A stretch of 64,000 nucleotides of DNA from Alteriqipengyuania halimionae. GTDB lineage: Bacteria; Pseudomonadota; Alphaproteobacteria; Sphingomonadales; Sphingomonadaceae. Within the stretch, counting starts at the first letter, position 1; every line of letters starts with the position of its first letter. The translations under genes were made by a program, and so were the position numbers. The stretch is taken from positions 1,823,501-1,887,500 of the forward strand of contig NZ_WTYR01000001.1 of NCBI RefSeq assembly GCF_009827575.1. Reading direction: 5' to 3'. The notes beneath the pieces are model-generated. The model searched no databases, was not told the origin of the DNA, and saw nothing but the letters and a program-made list of their open reading frames with translations. Below are positions 1 to 9,356 of the stretch, piece by piece.

Positions 1-306
1 GTCGTACAAATCGATCGGCGGATCGGATGCAACCACCGGTCCAAAAACAATCTGCTCTCGCTCTTGATCGTAGGGGCAAACGCTCATGAACGGATACACG
101 CCTCCATTGGTATCCGCCGCGAGATCGAATGCGGATTTCACATCGATCCTGAAATAGGGTTCGGGCTCGCGCGAATGATCGATGGCCGACGGGAGATCGT
201 CTTCCAGTTCCACAGCGACAACCTCGTAATCTCCTAAATATGGTCCGCATCCGGCAAGCAATGCGGCAGTGGCTATGAGGACAATACCCTCGGTGGCGCG
301 GCTCAT
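1..306 (-). CDS. partial lipoprotein of unknown function
   Basis: The reading frame starts at ATG 306-304 and runs off the left edge, so only the first 102 residues are visible. The N-terminus has a short hydrophobic stretch ending in a lipobox (LLAGC, Cys at about residue 19), which predicts an outer-membrane or periplasmic lipoprotein. The mature part is acidic and I do not recognise a domain in it. Its start overlaps the stop of the racemase gene by four bases (ATGA), so it is probably translationally coupled and last in that operon. The function is unknown. Confidence 0.75.
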   Translation of the reverse strand, partial: MSRATEGIVLIATAALLAGCGPYLGDYEVVAVELEDDLPSAIDHSREPEPYFRIDVKSAFDLAADTNGGVYPFMSVCPYDQEREQIVFGPVVASDPPIDLYD

Positions 307-1442
307 CCGATCGCCCCGCTCTCGCGCGCCGCCGCGATCCGCGCATCGTCCCAGCCCAGCTCGCCCAGGATAGCCCCGCCGTCAGCGCCCACTTCCGCGC
401 CCGGTCGCGGGGCGTCGGTGACGGTGGCGGAATAGCGCGGTGCGGGTCCGGGCTGGATGTCGCCGCCCACCTCCACGAAGGTGCCGCGTGCCTTATTGTG
501 CGGATGTTCGGGCGCTTCGCCCATCGAGAGGACCGGCGCGAAGCAGACGTCGGTGTGCTCCATCAGATCGCACCATTGCTGGCGTGTGCGGGTGCGGAAC
601 AGGGTCGCGAGCTTGGTCTTGAGATTGCCCCACGCCGCCGGATCGTGCTGGCGGTCGAATTCGGGATCGTCTTCCAGCTCGGCCAGGCGGCGCAATTCGG
701 CGTAGAATTGCGGCTCGATCGATCCGATCGAGATGTATTCGCCATCGGCGCATTGATAGGTGTCGTAATAATGCGTCCCGGTGTCGAGCGCATTGGTGCC
801 GCGCGCATCGGTCCACACGCCCGCATTCCGCATACCCCAGATCATGCCCATCAGCAGCGCCGAGCCATCGGTCATCGCGGCGTCGATCACCTGGCCGTCT
901 CCGCCGCGCGCGACATGCAGCAGCGCGCTGACCATGCCGTAGGCGAGCATCATGCCGCCGCCGCCGAAATCGCCGACCATGTTGATCGGCGGAGTCGGCT
1001 TCCCGCCCGCGCGGCCGTAATGATAGAGTGCGCCCGAGAGCGCGATATAATTGATGTCGTGCCCGGCTGCGTCCGCATAGGGGCCGTCCTGCCCCCAGCC
1101 GGTCATGCGTCCGTAAACGAGCTTGGGGTTGTCTTCGAGCAGCACATCGGGGCCCAGGCCGAGCCGCTCCATCACCCCCGGGCGATAGCCCTCGATCAAA
1201 CCGTCTGCCGATTTGCACAATTCGCGCGTGATTGCGCGGCCCTCATCGCTCTTCACATCGAGCGCGATCGACCGACGTCCGCGAGCGAGTACGTCGCGCT
1301 GCGCGGCGACCCGTGCGCCGGCGCCCGGGCGCTCGACGCGGATCACCTCGGCGCCGTGATCGGCCAGCATCATGCCTGCAAACGGGCCGGGTCCGATCCC
1401 GGCCATTTCAACGATCCGTAGTCCTTCGAGCGGTCCCGCCAT
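303..1442 (-). CDS. alpha-methylacyl-CoA racemase (CaiB/BaiF family III CoA-transferase fold)
   Basis: The 379-residue protein begins with the glycine-rich GIGPGPFAGMML segment typical of alpha-methylacyl-CoA racemases. It keeps all three residues used by the mycobacterial MCR enzyme: His128 in AGHDINY, Asp158 in VGDFGGG and a later Glu in SIEPQFY. These residues separate racemases from the CoA-transferases of the same fold. The expected reaction is epimerisation of 2-methyl-branched acyl-CoA thioesters in branched-chain lipid breakdown. The start at 1442 is preceded by AGGGGA and gives the usual family length, although the frame is open further upstream. It lies 29 bp after the Nmad3 gene and overlaps the lipoprotein gene. 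The exact substrate is not deducible. Confidence 0.88.
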   Translation of the reverse strand: MAGPLEGLRIVEMAGIGPGPFAGMMLADHGAEVIRVERPGAGARVAAQRDVLARGRRSIALDVKSDEGRAITRELCKSADGLIEGYRPGVMERLGLGPDVLLEDNPKLVYGRMTGWGQDGPYADAAGHDINYIALSGALYHYGRAGGKPTPPINMVGDFGGGGMMLAYGMVSALLHVARGGDGQVIDAAMTDGSALLMGMIWGMRNAGVWTDARGTNALDTGTHYYDTYQCADGEYISIGSIEPQFYAELRRLAELEDDPEFDRQHDPAAWGNLKTKLATLFRTRTRQQWCDLMEHTDVCFAPVLSMGEAPEHPHNKARGTFVEVGGDIQPGPAPRYSATVTDAPRPGAEVGADGGAILGELGWDDARIAAARESGAIG

Positions 1443-1471
1443 GCTTTCCCCTTCGCTTCCCGCGACGAGGC

Positions 1472-2203
1472 TTACGGGCTGGCGCGACAGGCGGCAAGCA
1501 CATCGGCTAGCCAGTGACGAGCGTCTTGGCGATCGCCCGCATCGCATACGAATTCCTGCCCGCGCGAAGCGGCGGTGAGCGTGCCGTCGTCGTGCCAGCG
1601 CCAGTCTTTCGCGTGGTAGCTCAGTCCGCATTCGCGCATGAAGGCCGGCACGCGCCAGTGCGACAACTGCCCGCCGGGCACGGTCAGCCGCAAGCTGTCC
1701 GGCGCGGTTTGCGCCAGCCCGCCGGGGCCGGACCAGGCAGTGTCGTTGTTCGCGTGCATGCCGATCGCATGGGGGAAGCCGAGAGCGACGAGCGCGTCGC
1801 GGCGCGCGTCGTCCATGTTGGCAATCGGTTCGATGCTGTCGACTTCCATCCAGCCGAAAATGCGGTGATGCCGCTCGCCATCGGAACTTGCGAACAGGCC
1901 GAAGAACAGGAACACATCGCCGACGCCCACGCCCTGATTGACCAGATGCGACTGCGCCGCCGCGCACTGACCGAGTATGGCGCGTTCTTCGGAAAACATC
2001 GGGTCGTGGTGGCAGTGATCGGCGCCCGACAGCTTGCCGCGCGAGGCTGCGGCAACATGATCGCCCAGCCCGAGATCAGCCCAGCTTGTCGAGGAATGCC
2101 CGCCGCTCGGGATCGGGAGCGAGACCGGTCGGCCGTCGACGATCGGCGACGGGCCGCCACCCGATCCGCTGTCGAAACCCTTGCGACTGATGACGATCTT
2201 CAC
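1472..2203 (-). CDS. Nmad3 (nucleotide modification associated domain 3) family protein
   Basis: The 243-residue protein starts with GTG, preceded by GGAGA. It opens with the MKIVISRKGFDSGSGG-PSPI signature of the Nmad3 family and carries the later HLVNQGVGVGDVFLFFG and HRIFGWMEV blocks. Family knowledge: Nmad domains were named from comparative genomics because they occur with DNA-base hypermodification enzymes. Their biochemistry is not established. Here the only neighbours are a TonB receptor, whose stop is 11 bp upstream, and the racemase. No methylase, glycosyltransferase or thymidylate-synthase-like gene lies nearby. The family call is firm, but any role in nucleic-acid modification at this locus is conjecture. 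Confidence 0.8.
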   Translation of the reverse strand: MKIVISRKGFDSGSGGGPSPIVDGRPVSLPIPSGGHSSTSWADLGLGDHVAAASRGKLSGADHCHHDPMFSEERAILGQCAAAQSHLVNQGVGVGDVFLFFGLFASSDGERHHRIFGWMEVDSIEPIANMDDARRDALVALGFPHAIGMHANNDTAWSGPGGLAQTAPDSLRLTVPGGQLSHWRVPAFMRECGLSYHAKDWRWHDDGTLTAASRGQEFVCDAGDRQDARHWLADVLAACRASP

Positions 2204-2214
2204 GCCGTCTCCCG

Positions 2215-4221
2215 CTACAGGCCCAGCCGGATGCCGGCCCAGACCGTGGTCGGCGTGCCAAGATCGATCGAACCGCCCTGGTTGCGGGTGACGATCCGCT
2301 CTCCGGTCAGGTTCTCGCCGCGCAGGATCAGCGACAGGTTCGCGCCCAGCGGCAGGCTGGCAAAGGCATTGAGCGTGGTCGCGGCCGACAGGACATCGGT
2401 CTCCTGATCGCTTTCGAACTGGTCGCCGACATGGCGCAGTGTCAGCGCCGCTTCGACCCGCTCGCGCGGACGCCAGGCGAGTGTCGCGCTGCCGATCACG
2501 TCGGCCACTTGCGGCGGACGGCGACCGTCGAGGCCGGCGGCGTCGCCCGTCCCCTCGACCGCCGCGTCGTTCAGCGCCAGCGAACCACGCAGCGCAAAGG
2601 GACCGAACCGAACCTCGCTATCCAGCTCGATCCCGCGCACTCGAACCGCATCGAGATTGCGCCGCTGGCGCAGCACCGGCGTGAGCGTGACATTGGCGAC
2701 CGCACCGTCCAGCCGGTTGTCGAACGCCGTCAGCGAGAGCCGCGCGGCCTCACCGTCCCAATCGATGCCGGCTTCGTAGCCCCACAGTTTCTCGGGTTCG
2801 AGCGCGGCATTGGCCTGGGTCACGACCGGGAAGATCACGAACGGGCGATAGAGTTCGTTCAGGGTTGGCACCCGCAATCCGCGATAGCCCGCCGCCCGCA
2901 CCGCGAGACCGCCGCCCGCCTCCCAGCGCAGGCCCGCCCGCCCGGACACGTCCCAGTCGGACCGATCGGCAAAGCGGTCGTCGGTGAGAAGGTCGCCCGC
3001 CGGGTTCTCCGCGCGATAGAAACCGTCGGCGATCGACCAACGATCGGCACGGATGGTAGTGGTCGCGGTCATGGTGCCGAAGGTCCGCGACCACCCTGCG
3101 AACAGGCCAAGATCGTCATTGCTGCCGCCGGTGCGCCGCCGTTCGGTGAGCGCGCCGGAAAACGCGCTGATCGCATCTTCCTGCAATTCGCCCGAGGCGC
3201 GCCGGTAGTCGACCCCGAAGCGCAGGGAGCCGACTGCGCTTTCGGGCGGGCGGATCTCGATCTTGCCGCCGATCCCGGTGCCGGGCGTCTTGCGCTGGTC
3301 CAGCACAGGCGTGAAGCGCGATGAACTGATCACCACATTGCTGAAATCGCGCGCCTGGACATAGGCGAGCGCCTCCACATCCCACGCGCCGCGTGCCACC
3401 ACGCGCACGCTGGCATCCTGTCCGCTGGTGGAACTGTCCGCGCCATCGAAGCGCAGCGTGCGCTCATCCTCGAACATGGCGAGCCGCGCCTGCAATTCCA
3501 CGCCCGGCGCCAACGGGGCGACCGCGCGTGCTTCGAGGCTGCGCGCGTCGAAACTGGCCGGCACTGTCGCGGCCACGCGTTGATCCTCGGGCGTGGTGAA
3601 GAACCCGTCGCCGCAATCCCACCGCACGGCGATGGTGGCAAAGCCATCACCCAGGCGCGGCGCCGCTTGCACCCAGGCTTCGGTGTCGCCGCGATCGTTG
3701 ACCAGCGCTTGCGCGGCAAACGGCGCAAGATCGGCAGGACCGGCGCTGTCGAGCGCAATCGTGCCCGACACCGCGCCTGCGCCGAAGGCTCCGCTGCCCC
3801 CGCCCCGCGTCACCGCGATATGCCCCAGCCGTTCGGGCGCGATCGCGAAGAACGGGATGTAGCCGAAAAACGGATCGGCCAGCGGCACCCCGTCGAGCAG
3901 CACCAGCGCCCGGCTCGACGCATTTCCGCCGAGCGCGCGCAAGGTCGCGCCCTGCGCCGAGGGGTTGGCCGAGCGGCTGTCCGAACGGCGGAATTGCTGG
4001 AAACCCGCGACCGTCTGCAGCACATCGTCGATCCGGCCCGACGGGGTAGCCAGGATCGCATCGCGATCGATGTCCTCGGTCGCGAAGGCTTCGGCCCCCT
4101 CGGGCTCGTCGAGCGCTTCGCCGGTAACGACGATGCGGTTTTCTTCGAGCGTATCCGCCTCTTGCGCCGCTGCCGAAAAGGGCAGTGCGAGCAAGGGTAT
4201 AAGGATGATGGTGCGACGCAT
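2215..4221 (-). CDS. TonB-dependent outer-membrane receptor (short BtuB/CirA-like type)
   Basis: The 668-residue precursor has a signal peptide ending near AAAQEAD and a possible TonB-box-like stretch (NRIVVTGE). A plug domain follows, with PSGRIDDVLQTVAGF and the ATLRALGGNASSRALVLLDGVPL block. A beta-barrel then ends in a short aromatic-containing strand (WAGIRLGL). The start at 4221 was chosen because the signal peptide begins there, although the frame is open 40 codons further upstream. At this length it resembles receptors for cobalamin, siderophores or small metabolites rather than the 1000-residue sugar receptors. It is first in an operon with the Nmad3 and racemase genes and diverges from kynB across about 64 bp. 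The substrate is unknown. Confidence 0.9.
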   Translation of the reverse strand: MRRTIILIPLLALPFSAAAQEADTLEENRIVVTGEALDEPEGAEAFATEDIDRDAILATPSGRIDDVLQTVAGFQQFRRSDSRSANPSAQGATLRALGGNASSRALVLLDGVPLADPFFGYIPFFAIAPERLGHIAVTRGGGSGAFGAGAVSGTIALDSAGPADLAPFAAQALVNDRGDTEAWVQAAPRLGDGFATIAVRWDCGDGFFTTPEDQRVAATVPASFDARSLEARAVAPLAPGVELQARLAMFEDERTLRFDGADSSTSGQDASVRVVARGAWDVEALAYVQARDFSNVVISSSRFTPVLDQRKTPGTGIGGKIEIRPPESAVGSLRFGVDYRRASGELQEDAISAFSGALTERRRTGGSNDDLGLFAGWSRTFGTMTATTTIRADRWSIADGFYRAENPAGDLLTDDRFADRSDWDVSGRAGLRWEAGGGLAVRAAGYRGLRVPTLNELYRPFVIFPVVTQANAALEPEKLWGYEAGIDWDGEAARLSLTAFDNRLDGAVANVTLTPVLRQRRNLDAVRVRGIELDSEVRFGPFALRGSLALNDAAVEGTGDAAGLDGRRPPQVADVIGSATLAWRPRERVEAALTLRHVGDQFESDQETDVLSAATTLNAFASLPLGANLSLILRGENLTGERIVTRNQGGSIDLGTPTTVWAGIRLGL

Positions 4222-4285
4222 GCTGCGTCCTTGGTTGTAGCGCCTACCATTGTCAAAGGCCGCTTTGAACGGATAGGGCCGCAGC

Positions 4286-4921
4286 ATGAGCGAACGACGC
4301 ATTATCGACATCTCGCAAGTGCTGCGCCCGGGCATGCCCAATTGGCCCGGCGAACCCGAATTCGGCTATACTCGCAAGGCCGAGATTTCGGACGAATGCC
4401 CGGTCAATACGGGTGAAGTGGTGATGAGCACCCATGCCGGCACGCACGCCGATGCGCCGCTGCATTACCATGCCGAGGGCGTCGATAGCGCCGCCAGCGA
4501 GCTGTCTGCCTATGTCGGCGAATGCGTCGTCTACGACGCGCGCAATGCGATCGACGCGGTCACGGCGGAGGATATCGAGTGGGACGAGCTCGAAGGTGCC
4601 AAGCGCGTGCTGTTTCGCACCTATGATCGCTTTCCCCGCGCCGAGTGGAACAGTCGCTTCTCTGCGATCGATCACGAAGTCGTCGAGCGGCTGGGCAATC
4701 AGGGCGTGGTGCTGATCGGCACCGACACACCCTCGCTCGATCCGATGACCTCGAAGACCATGGACGCGCATCATGCCGTCCGCCGCCACGACATGCGGAT
4801 CCTCGAAGGGCTGGTGCTGCAGGACGTGGCGGAAGGCCGCTACGAACTGGTCGCGCTGCCGCTGCCGATCGAGGGCGCCGATGCGAGCCCGGTGCGCGCG
4901 ATCCTGCGCGAGCTGCCATGA
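4286..4921 (+). CDS. kynB: kynurenine formamidase (arylformamidase)
   Basis: The 211-residue protein belongs to the cyclase family of arylformamidases, which hydrolyse N-formyl-L-kynurenine to kynurenine and formate in tryptophan breakdown. The metal-binding motif HxGTHxDAPxH is present (His50, His54, Asp56, His60), as is the C-terminal LVALPLPIEGADASPVR segment typical of KynB. The stop codon overlaps the kynU start (ATGATG), so the two are almost certainly co-translated. The first pathway enzyme, tryptophan 2,3-dioxygenase (KynA), is not in the window. Confidence 0.95.
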   Translation: MSERRIIDISQVLRPGMPNWPGEPEFGYTRKAEISDECPVNTGEVVMSTHAGTHADAPLHYHAEGVDSAASELSAYVGECVVYDARNAIDAVTAEDIEWDELEGAKRVLFRTYDRFPRAEWNSRFSAIDHEVVERLGNQGVVLIGTDTPSLDPMTSKTMDAHHAVRRHDMRILEGLVLQDVAEGRYELVALPLPIEGADASPVRAILRELP

Positions 4922-6141
4922 TGGATCCCGCGTGCCTGGACGCCGCCGATCCGCTGGCATCATTCCGCGAGCAATTTCACCTGCCCGAGGGGACGATCTA
5001 TCTCGACGGCAATTCGCTCGGCCCGCTACCCAAGGCGACGCAGGAACGGATGACCGAAGTGATTGACAGCGAATGGGGCGAAGGGCTCATCTCGAGCTGG
5101 AACGCGGCTGACTGGATCAATGCCCCGCGCCGAATCGGCGACAAGATCGCCACCATCATCGGTGCCAATCACGGCGAAGTGATCGCCTGCGATTCGACCA
5201 GCGTGAACATCTTCAAGGCGCTTGCCGCCGCGCTCGACTGCAATCCGGATCGCGGCATCATCCTCTCCGAAGGCGGCAACTTCCCGACCGACCTGTACAT
5301 GGGTCAAGGCCTGGCCCGCCTCTCTCCGCGCGCCGAAATGCGCGTCGTCGATTACGACGATCTCGAAAGCGCGATCGACGAAAGCGTCGCAGTGGTGCTG
5401 GTGACGCAGGTCCATTACAAGACCGGGCGGATGCGCGACATGGCCGCGTTCACCGCCAAGGCGCACGCGGCAGGGGCGCTGGTGGTTTGGGACCTCAGCC
5501 ATTCGACCGGGGCCGTGCCGCTCGACCTTGATGGCGCCGGTGCCGATTTCGCGATCGGCTGCGGCTACAAATATCTGAACGGCGGCCCGGGCGCACCAGC
5601 CTTCATCTATGCGGCCAAGCGTCATCATGCCGCGATCGAGCCGATCCTCTCGGGCTGGTTCGGCCACCGCGCGCCATTCGCCTTCACCGACGAATACGAG
5701 GCCGCCGGGGGAATCGAGCAATTCCTCGCCGGGACGCCGCCGATCCTCGGCCTCGCCGCGCTCGAATGCGGGGTCGACCTGATGCTGGAGGCGGACATGG
5801 CAGACATTCGCGCCAAGTCGCTATCGCTCTCGCGATTGTTCATGGAGCGGATGGAGCCATTGGCCGACCGCCACGGCTTCGAACTGGTGAGCCCGCGCAA
5901 GGATGAGGAGCGCGGCAGCCAGGTCTCCTACCGCCACGAGCACGCCTATCCGATCTGCCAAGCCATGATCGCGCGCGACGTGATCGGCGATTTCCGGGCG
6001 CCTGATATCTGGCGCTGCGGCTTCACCCCGCTCTATCTGAGCCATGCCGACGTGGCGCGCGCGGTCGATATCCTGAACGACGTGATGGAAAGCGGCGCGT
6101 GGGACGCGCCCGAGTTCCACCAGCGCAACGCGGTTACATGA
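4918..6141 (+). CDS. kynU: kynureninase
   Basis: This 407-residue PLP enzyme of aminotransferase class V fold cleaves kynurenine (or 3-hydroxykynurenine) to anthranilate (or 3-hydroxyanthranilate) and alanine. Visible landmarks are YLDGNSLGPLP near the N-terminus, DLSHSTGA (cofactor-binding region) and CGYKYLNGGPG, whose Lys218 should form the Schiff base with PLP. The first ATG (4918) overlaps the kynB stop and a second ATG follows directly. With kynB it forms a two-gene operon feeding the anthranilate or alanine branch. Confidence 0.95.
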   Translation: MMDPACLDAADPLASFREQFHLPEGTIYLDGNSLGPLPKATQERMTEVIDSEWGEGLISSWNAADWINAPRRIGDKIATIIGANHGEVIACDSTSVNIFKALAAALDCNPDRGIILSEGGNFPTDLYMGQGLARLSPRAEMRVVDYDDLESAIDESVAVVLVTQVHYKTGRMRDMAAFTAKAHAAGALVVWDLSHSTGAVPLDLDGAGADFAIGCGYKYLNGGPGAPAFIYAAKRHHAAIEPILSGWFGHRAPFAFTDEYEAAGGIEQFLAGTPPILGLAALECGVDLMLEADMADIRAKSLSLSRLFMERMEPLADRHGFELVSPRKDEERGSQVSYRHEHAYPICQAMIARDVIGDFRAPDIWRCGFTPLYLSHADVARAVDILNDVMESGAWDAPEFHQRNAVT

Positions 6142-6224
6142 AAAGACATAGCGTGCGACTTCGATTGAAGGCGTAGCGTCAGAGCGTTAGGTGCGGCGTT
6201 TACTCGAACCGAAAGCCGAATCTA

Positions 6225-9200
6225 TTGCCTGATTACATCGACCGCAAAGACTTCCACCTTGCCTATCGCATGGAAGAGGACACCTGTGTCGCCGAGCGCA
6301 TGAAACAGGCCGCTCCTGCAAGTCGACTTCATGGCGAAGCCGCCACGATCGCGGCAGACCTCATCGAAGGCGCGCGAGAGCGCAAGGCATCGGGGATCGA
6401 TGCTTTCCTGCATACCTACGGTCTCGGCACAGAGGAAGGCATCGCACTGATGTGCCTTGCTGAAGCCCTGCTGCGGGTGCCCGATCACCGCACCGCCGAC
6501 ATGCTGATAAAGGACAAGCTGGCTGGCGTCGATTGGGCCGAACATATGGGCGACAGCCCTTCGACCTTCGTCAACGCGGCGACTTTCTCGCTAATGCTGA
6601 CGGGCGAAGTGCTCAACGGCCCTACGCCCGACATGCGCGGGCTCGGCACCACGCTGAAGCGCACTGCGAACCGCCTAGGCGGCCCGGTCATCCGCAAGGC
6701 CACTCTGCAGGCGATGAAAATCCTCGGCGGGCAGTTCGTGTACGGTCGCGACATCGAGGAAGCGCTGAACCGCGCCAAGCCCGAGCGCGCCAAGGGCCTG
6801 ACCCATTCGTTCGACATGCTCGGCGAAGCGGCGATGACCTATGACGATGCCGAACGCTATCGCGTCGCCTATGAACGCGCGACCGCGCGACTGGCCAAGG
6901 AAGCTCGCGGCGGGATTTCCGCCTCGCCCGGCATTTCGGTCAAGCTGTCGGCGCTCTATCCGCGCTACGAATTCACCCACGCCGAAAAGGCGATCGCCCA
7001 TCTTGTGCCCGTGGTGCGCGCCCTGGCCGAAAAGGCCCGCGATTCGGACATCCATTTCACGATTGACGCCGAAGAGGCCGAGCGGCTCGAAATGTCGATG
7101 GACGTCATCGAGCAACTGGTTGCCGACGACGATCTCTTCAAGCGCCCCGACGGTTCGCGCTGGGAAGGCTTCGGCCTCGCCATCCAGGCCTATCAGAAGC
7201 GCGCGGTTTCGCTGTGCGACTGGACCGCGCGGCTTGCCCGCAAATTCGATCGCAAGCTGATGGTGCGCCTGGTCAAGGGCGCCTATTGGGACACCGAGAT
7301 CAAGCTTAGCCAAGTTGGCGGGTATGACGATTTCCCCGTCTTCACCCGCAAGGTGGCGACCGACGTCTCCTATCTCGCCTGCGCCGCCAAGATGCTGCAG
7401 GCGGGCGATGTGATCTATCCCGCTTTCGCCACTCACAACGCCTACACGGTCGGCGCGATCAAGGCGCTGGCCGACGAGCACGGCATGGAGGGCAAGTTCG
7501 AATTCCAGCGCCTGCACGGCATGGGCGAGGACATTTTCGAAGCGCTGGCCAAGCGCGAAGGCAATGCGCGGACCAATGTGCGCATTTACGCGCCGGTCGG
7601 CAGCCACAAGGATCTGCTCGCCTACCTCGTGCGTCGCCTGCTCGAAAACGGGGCCAATTCCAGCTTCGTCAATCGCATGGCCGATGCCGATGTCCCGGCC
7701 ACCGAGCTGACGACCGATCCGGTCGCCGATCTCGCCGTGCTCGAACCCAAGCGCAATCCCGCGATCCCGCTGCCGCGCGACATTTTCCCGGGCCGGATCA
7801 ATTCGGCCGGCGTCGACCTGGCCGATCCGCTGGTGCGCGAGCCACTGCTCGAACGGCTCGAAGACCTCGACACGCGCGAATGGAACGCCGCGCCGACCGT
7901 CACCGCCACCAGCTATGGCGACAAGGACGCGATCCACGCCCCGCAGAACCGCGAGGATATCGTAGGCTGGGTGCGCGAGGCGACCGAAGCCGACGTCGAA
8001 CTCGGCGTCTCGGTCGCGCTCGAGGTGCAACCGGCGTGGAACGCGCTGGGCGGCGTCGGCCGTGCCGAACTGCTCGACGCGGCAGCCGATGCCTTCGAAG
8101 CGCATATGGAGGAATTCCTCTCGCTGTGCCGCCGCGAGGCCGGCAAGACCCTGATCGACGGCGTGCTCGAAGTGCGCGAGGCGGTGGATTTCCTGCGCTA
8201 TTACGCCAATGAGGCGCGACGGCAGTTTGCCGGGCCGATCGAATTACCGGGGCCGACCGGCGAGGAAAACCGGATCGAATTGGCCGGGCGCGGCGTGTTC
8301 GGCACGATCTCGCCGTGGAACTTCCCGCTGGCGATCTTTATCGGCACCGCCGCTGCCGCGATTGCGGCGGGCAATTGCGTGCTCGCCAAACCTGCCGGGC
8401 AGACCCCGCTGATTGCTGCGCTGGCCGTCGACCTTTGCCACGCCGTCGGCATCCCGAAGGAAGTACTCCAGCTGATCCCGGGCGATGCCAAGCCGGGCAT
8501 CGCGCTCAGCTCCGACCCGCGCATCGCAGGGGTTGCCTTCACCGGATCGACCCAGACCGCGCAGGCGATCAACCGTACGCTGGCGGGGCGCGAAGGGCCG
8601 ATCGGGACCCTGATCGCCGAAACCGGCGGCCAGAACGCGATGATCGTCGACAGCTCCGCGCTGCCCGAACAGGTCACGCGCGACGTCGTATCGAGCGCGT
8701 TCCAGAGCGCGGGCCAGCGCTGTTCGGCATTGCGCGTGCTCTATCTGCAAGACGACATCGCCGATGAAATGCTGACGATGATCCGCGGCGCGTTCGAAGC
8801 GCTGACCGTGGGCGATCCCAAGCATCTCGACACCGATGTCGGCCCGGTGATCGACGAGACCGCCAAGCGCAGTCTCGAAAAGCATATCGCGGGCAAAAAG
8901 CGCCAGGGCCGCGATGTGTATCAGCACAAGCTGCCCCGCGCGCTGCGCGCCGGGACGTTCGTCGCGCCGACCATCATCGAGATCCAGTCGATCCATTCGC
9001 TGAAGCGCGAGAATTTCGGCCCGGTGCTGCATGTCGTGCGCTATCGTGCCGACCGGCTCAACGAGGTGCTCGATGATATCAACGCCACGGGATACGGGCT
9101 CACCCTCGGCCTCCACAGCCGGATCGACGCCACGCGGCGTCTGGTCGAGGCCAAGTCCCGGGTCGGCAATCTCTACGTCAATCGCAACCAGATCGGCGCG

Positions 9201-9356
9201 GTGGTCGGAAGCCAGCCCTTCGGCGGCGAAGGCATGTCGGGCACCGGCCCCAAGGCCGGTGGTCCGCACTATGTCGCGCGCTTCGCGACCGAGCGCACCG
9301 TGACCATCGACACCACTGCGGCGGGCGGCAACGCCTCTCTGCTGGCGGATATCTGA
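6225..9356 (+). CDS. putA: bifunctional proline dehydrogenase / delta-1-pyrroline-5-carboxylate dehydrogenase
   Basis: The protein of about 1043 residues oxidises proline to glutamate in two steps. The first half (about residues 130-480) is the FAD-linked proline dehydrogenase barrel. The second half (about 570-1020) is an aldehyde dehydrogenase with Glu799 (LIAETGGQ) and the catalytic Cys833 (SAGQRCSALR). There is no N-terminal ribbon-helix-helix domain, so it should not act as its own repressor. The start is uncertain. The frame opens with TTG at 6225, while the first ATG is at 6270, and neither has a good Shine-Dalgarno sequence. Its stop overlaps the next gene by three bases. Confidence 0.93.
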   Translation: MPDYIDRKDFHLAYRMEEDTCVAERMKQAAPASRLHGEAATIAADLIEGARERKASGIDAFLHTYGLGTEEGIALMCLAEALLRVPDHRTADMLIKDKLAGVDWAEHMGDSPSTFVNAATFSLMLTGEVLNGPTPDMRGLGTTLKRTANRLGGPVIRKATLQAMKILGGQFVYGRDIEEALNRAKPERAKGLTHSFDMLGEAAMTYDDAERYRVAYERATARLAKEARGGISASPGISVKLSALYPRYEFTHAEKAIAHLVPVVRALAEKARDSDIHFTIDAEEAERLEMSMDVIEQLVADDDLFKRPDGSRWEGFGLAIQAYQKRAVSLCDWTARLARKFDRKLMVRLVKGAYWDTEIKLSQVGGYDDFPVFTRKVATDVSYLACAAKMLQAGDVIYPAFATHNAYTVGAIKALADEHGMEGKFEFQRLHGMGEDIFEALAKREGNARTNVRIYAPVGSHKDLLAYLVRRLLENGANSSFVNRMADADVPATELTTDPVADLAVLEPKRNPAIPLPRDIFPGRINSAGVDLADPLVREPLLERLEDLDTREWNAAPTVTATSYGDKDAIHAPQNREDIVGWVREATEADVELGVSVALEVQPAWNALGGVGRAELLDAAADAFEAHMEEFLSLCRREAGKTLIDGVLEVREAVDFLRYYANEARRQFAGPIELPGPTGEENRIELAGRGVFGTISPWNFPLAIFIGTAAAAIAAGNCVLAKPAGQTPLIAALAVDLCHAVGIPKEVLQLIPGDAKPGIALSSDPRIAGVAFTGSTQTAQAINRTLAGREGPIGTLIAETGGQNAMIVDSSALPEQVTRDVVSSAFQSAGQRCSALRVLYLQDDIADEMLTMIRGAFEALTVGDPKHLDTDVGPVIDETAKRSLEKHIAGKKRQGRDVYQHKLPRALRAGTFVAPTIIEIQSIHSLKRENFGPVLHVVRYRADRLNEVLDDINATGYGLTLGLHSRIDATRRLVEAKSRVGNLYVNRNQIGAVVGSQPFGGEGMSGTGPKAGGPHYVARFATERTVTIDTTAAGGNASLLADI

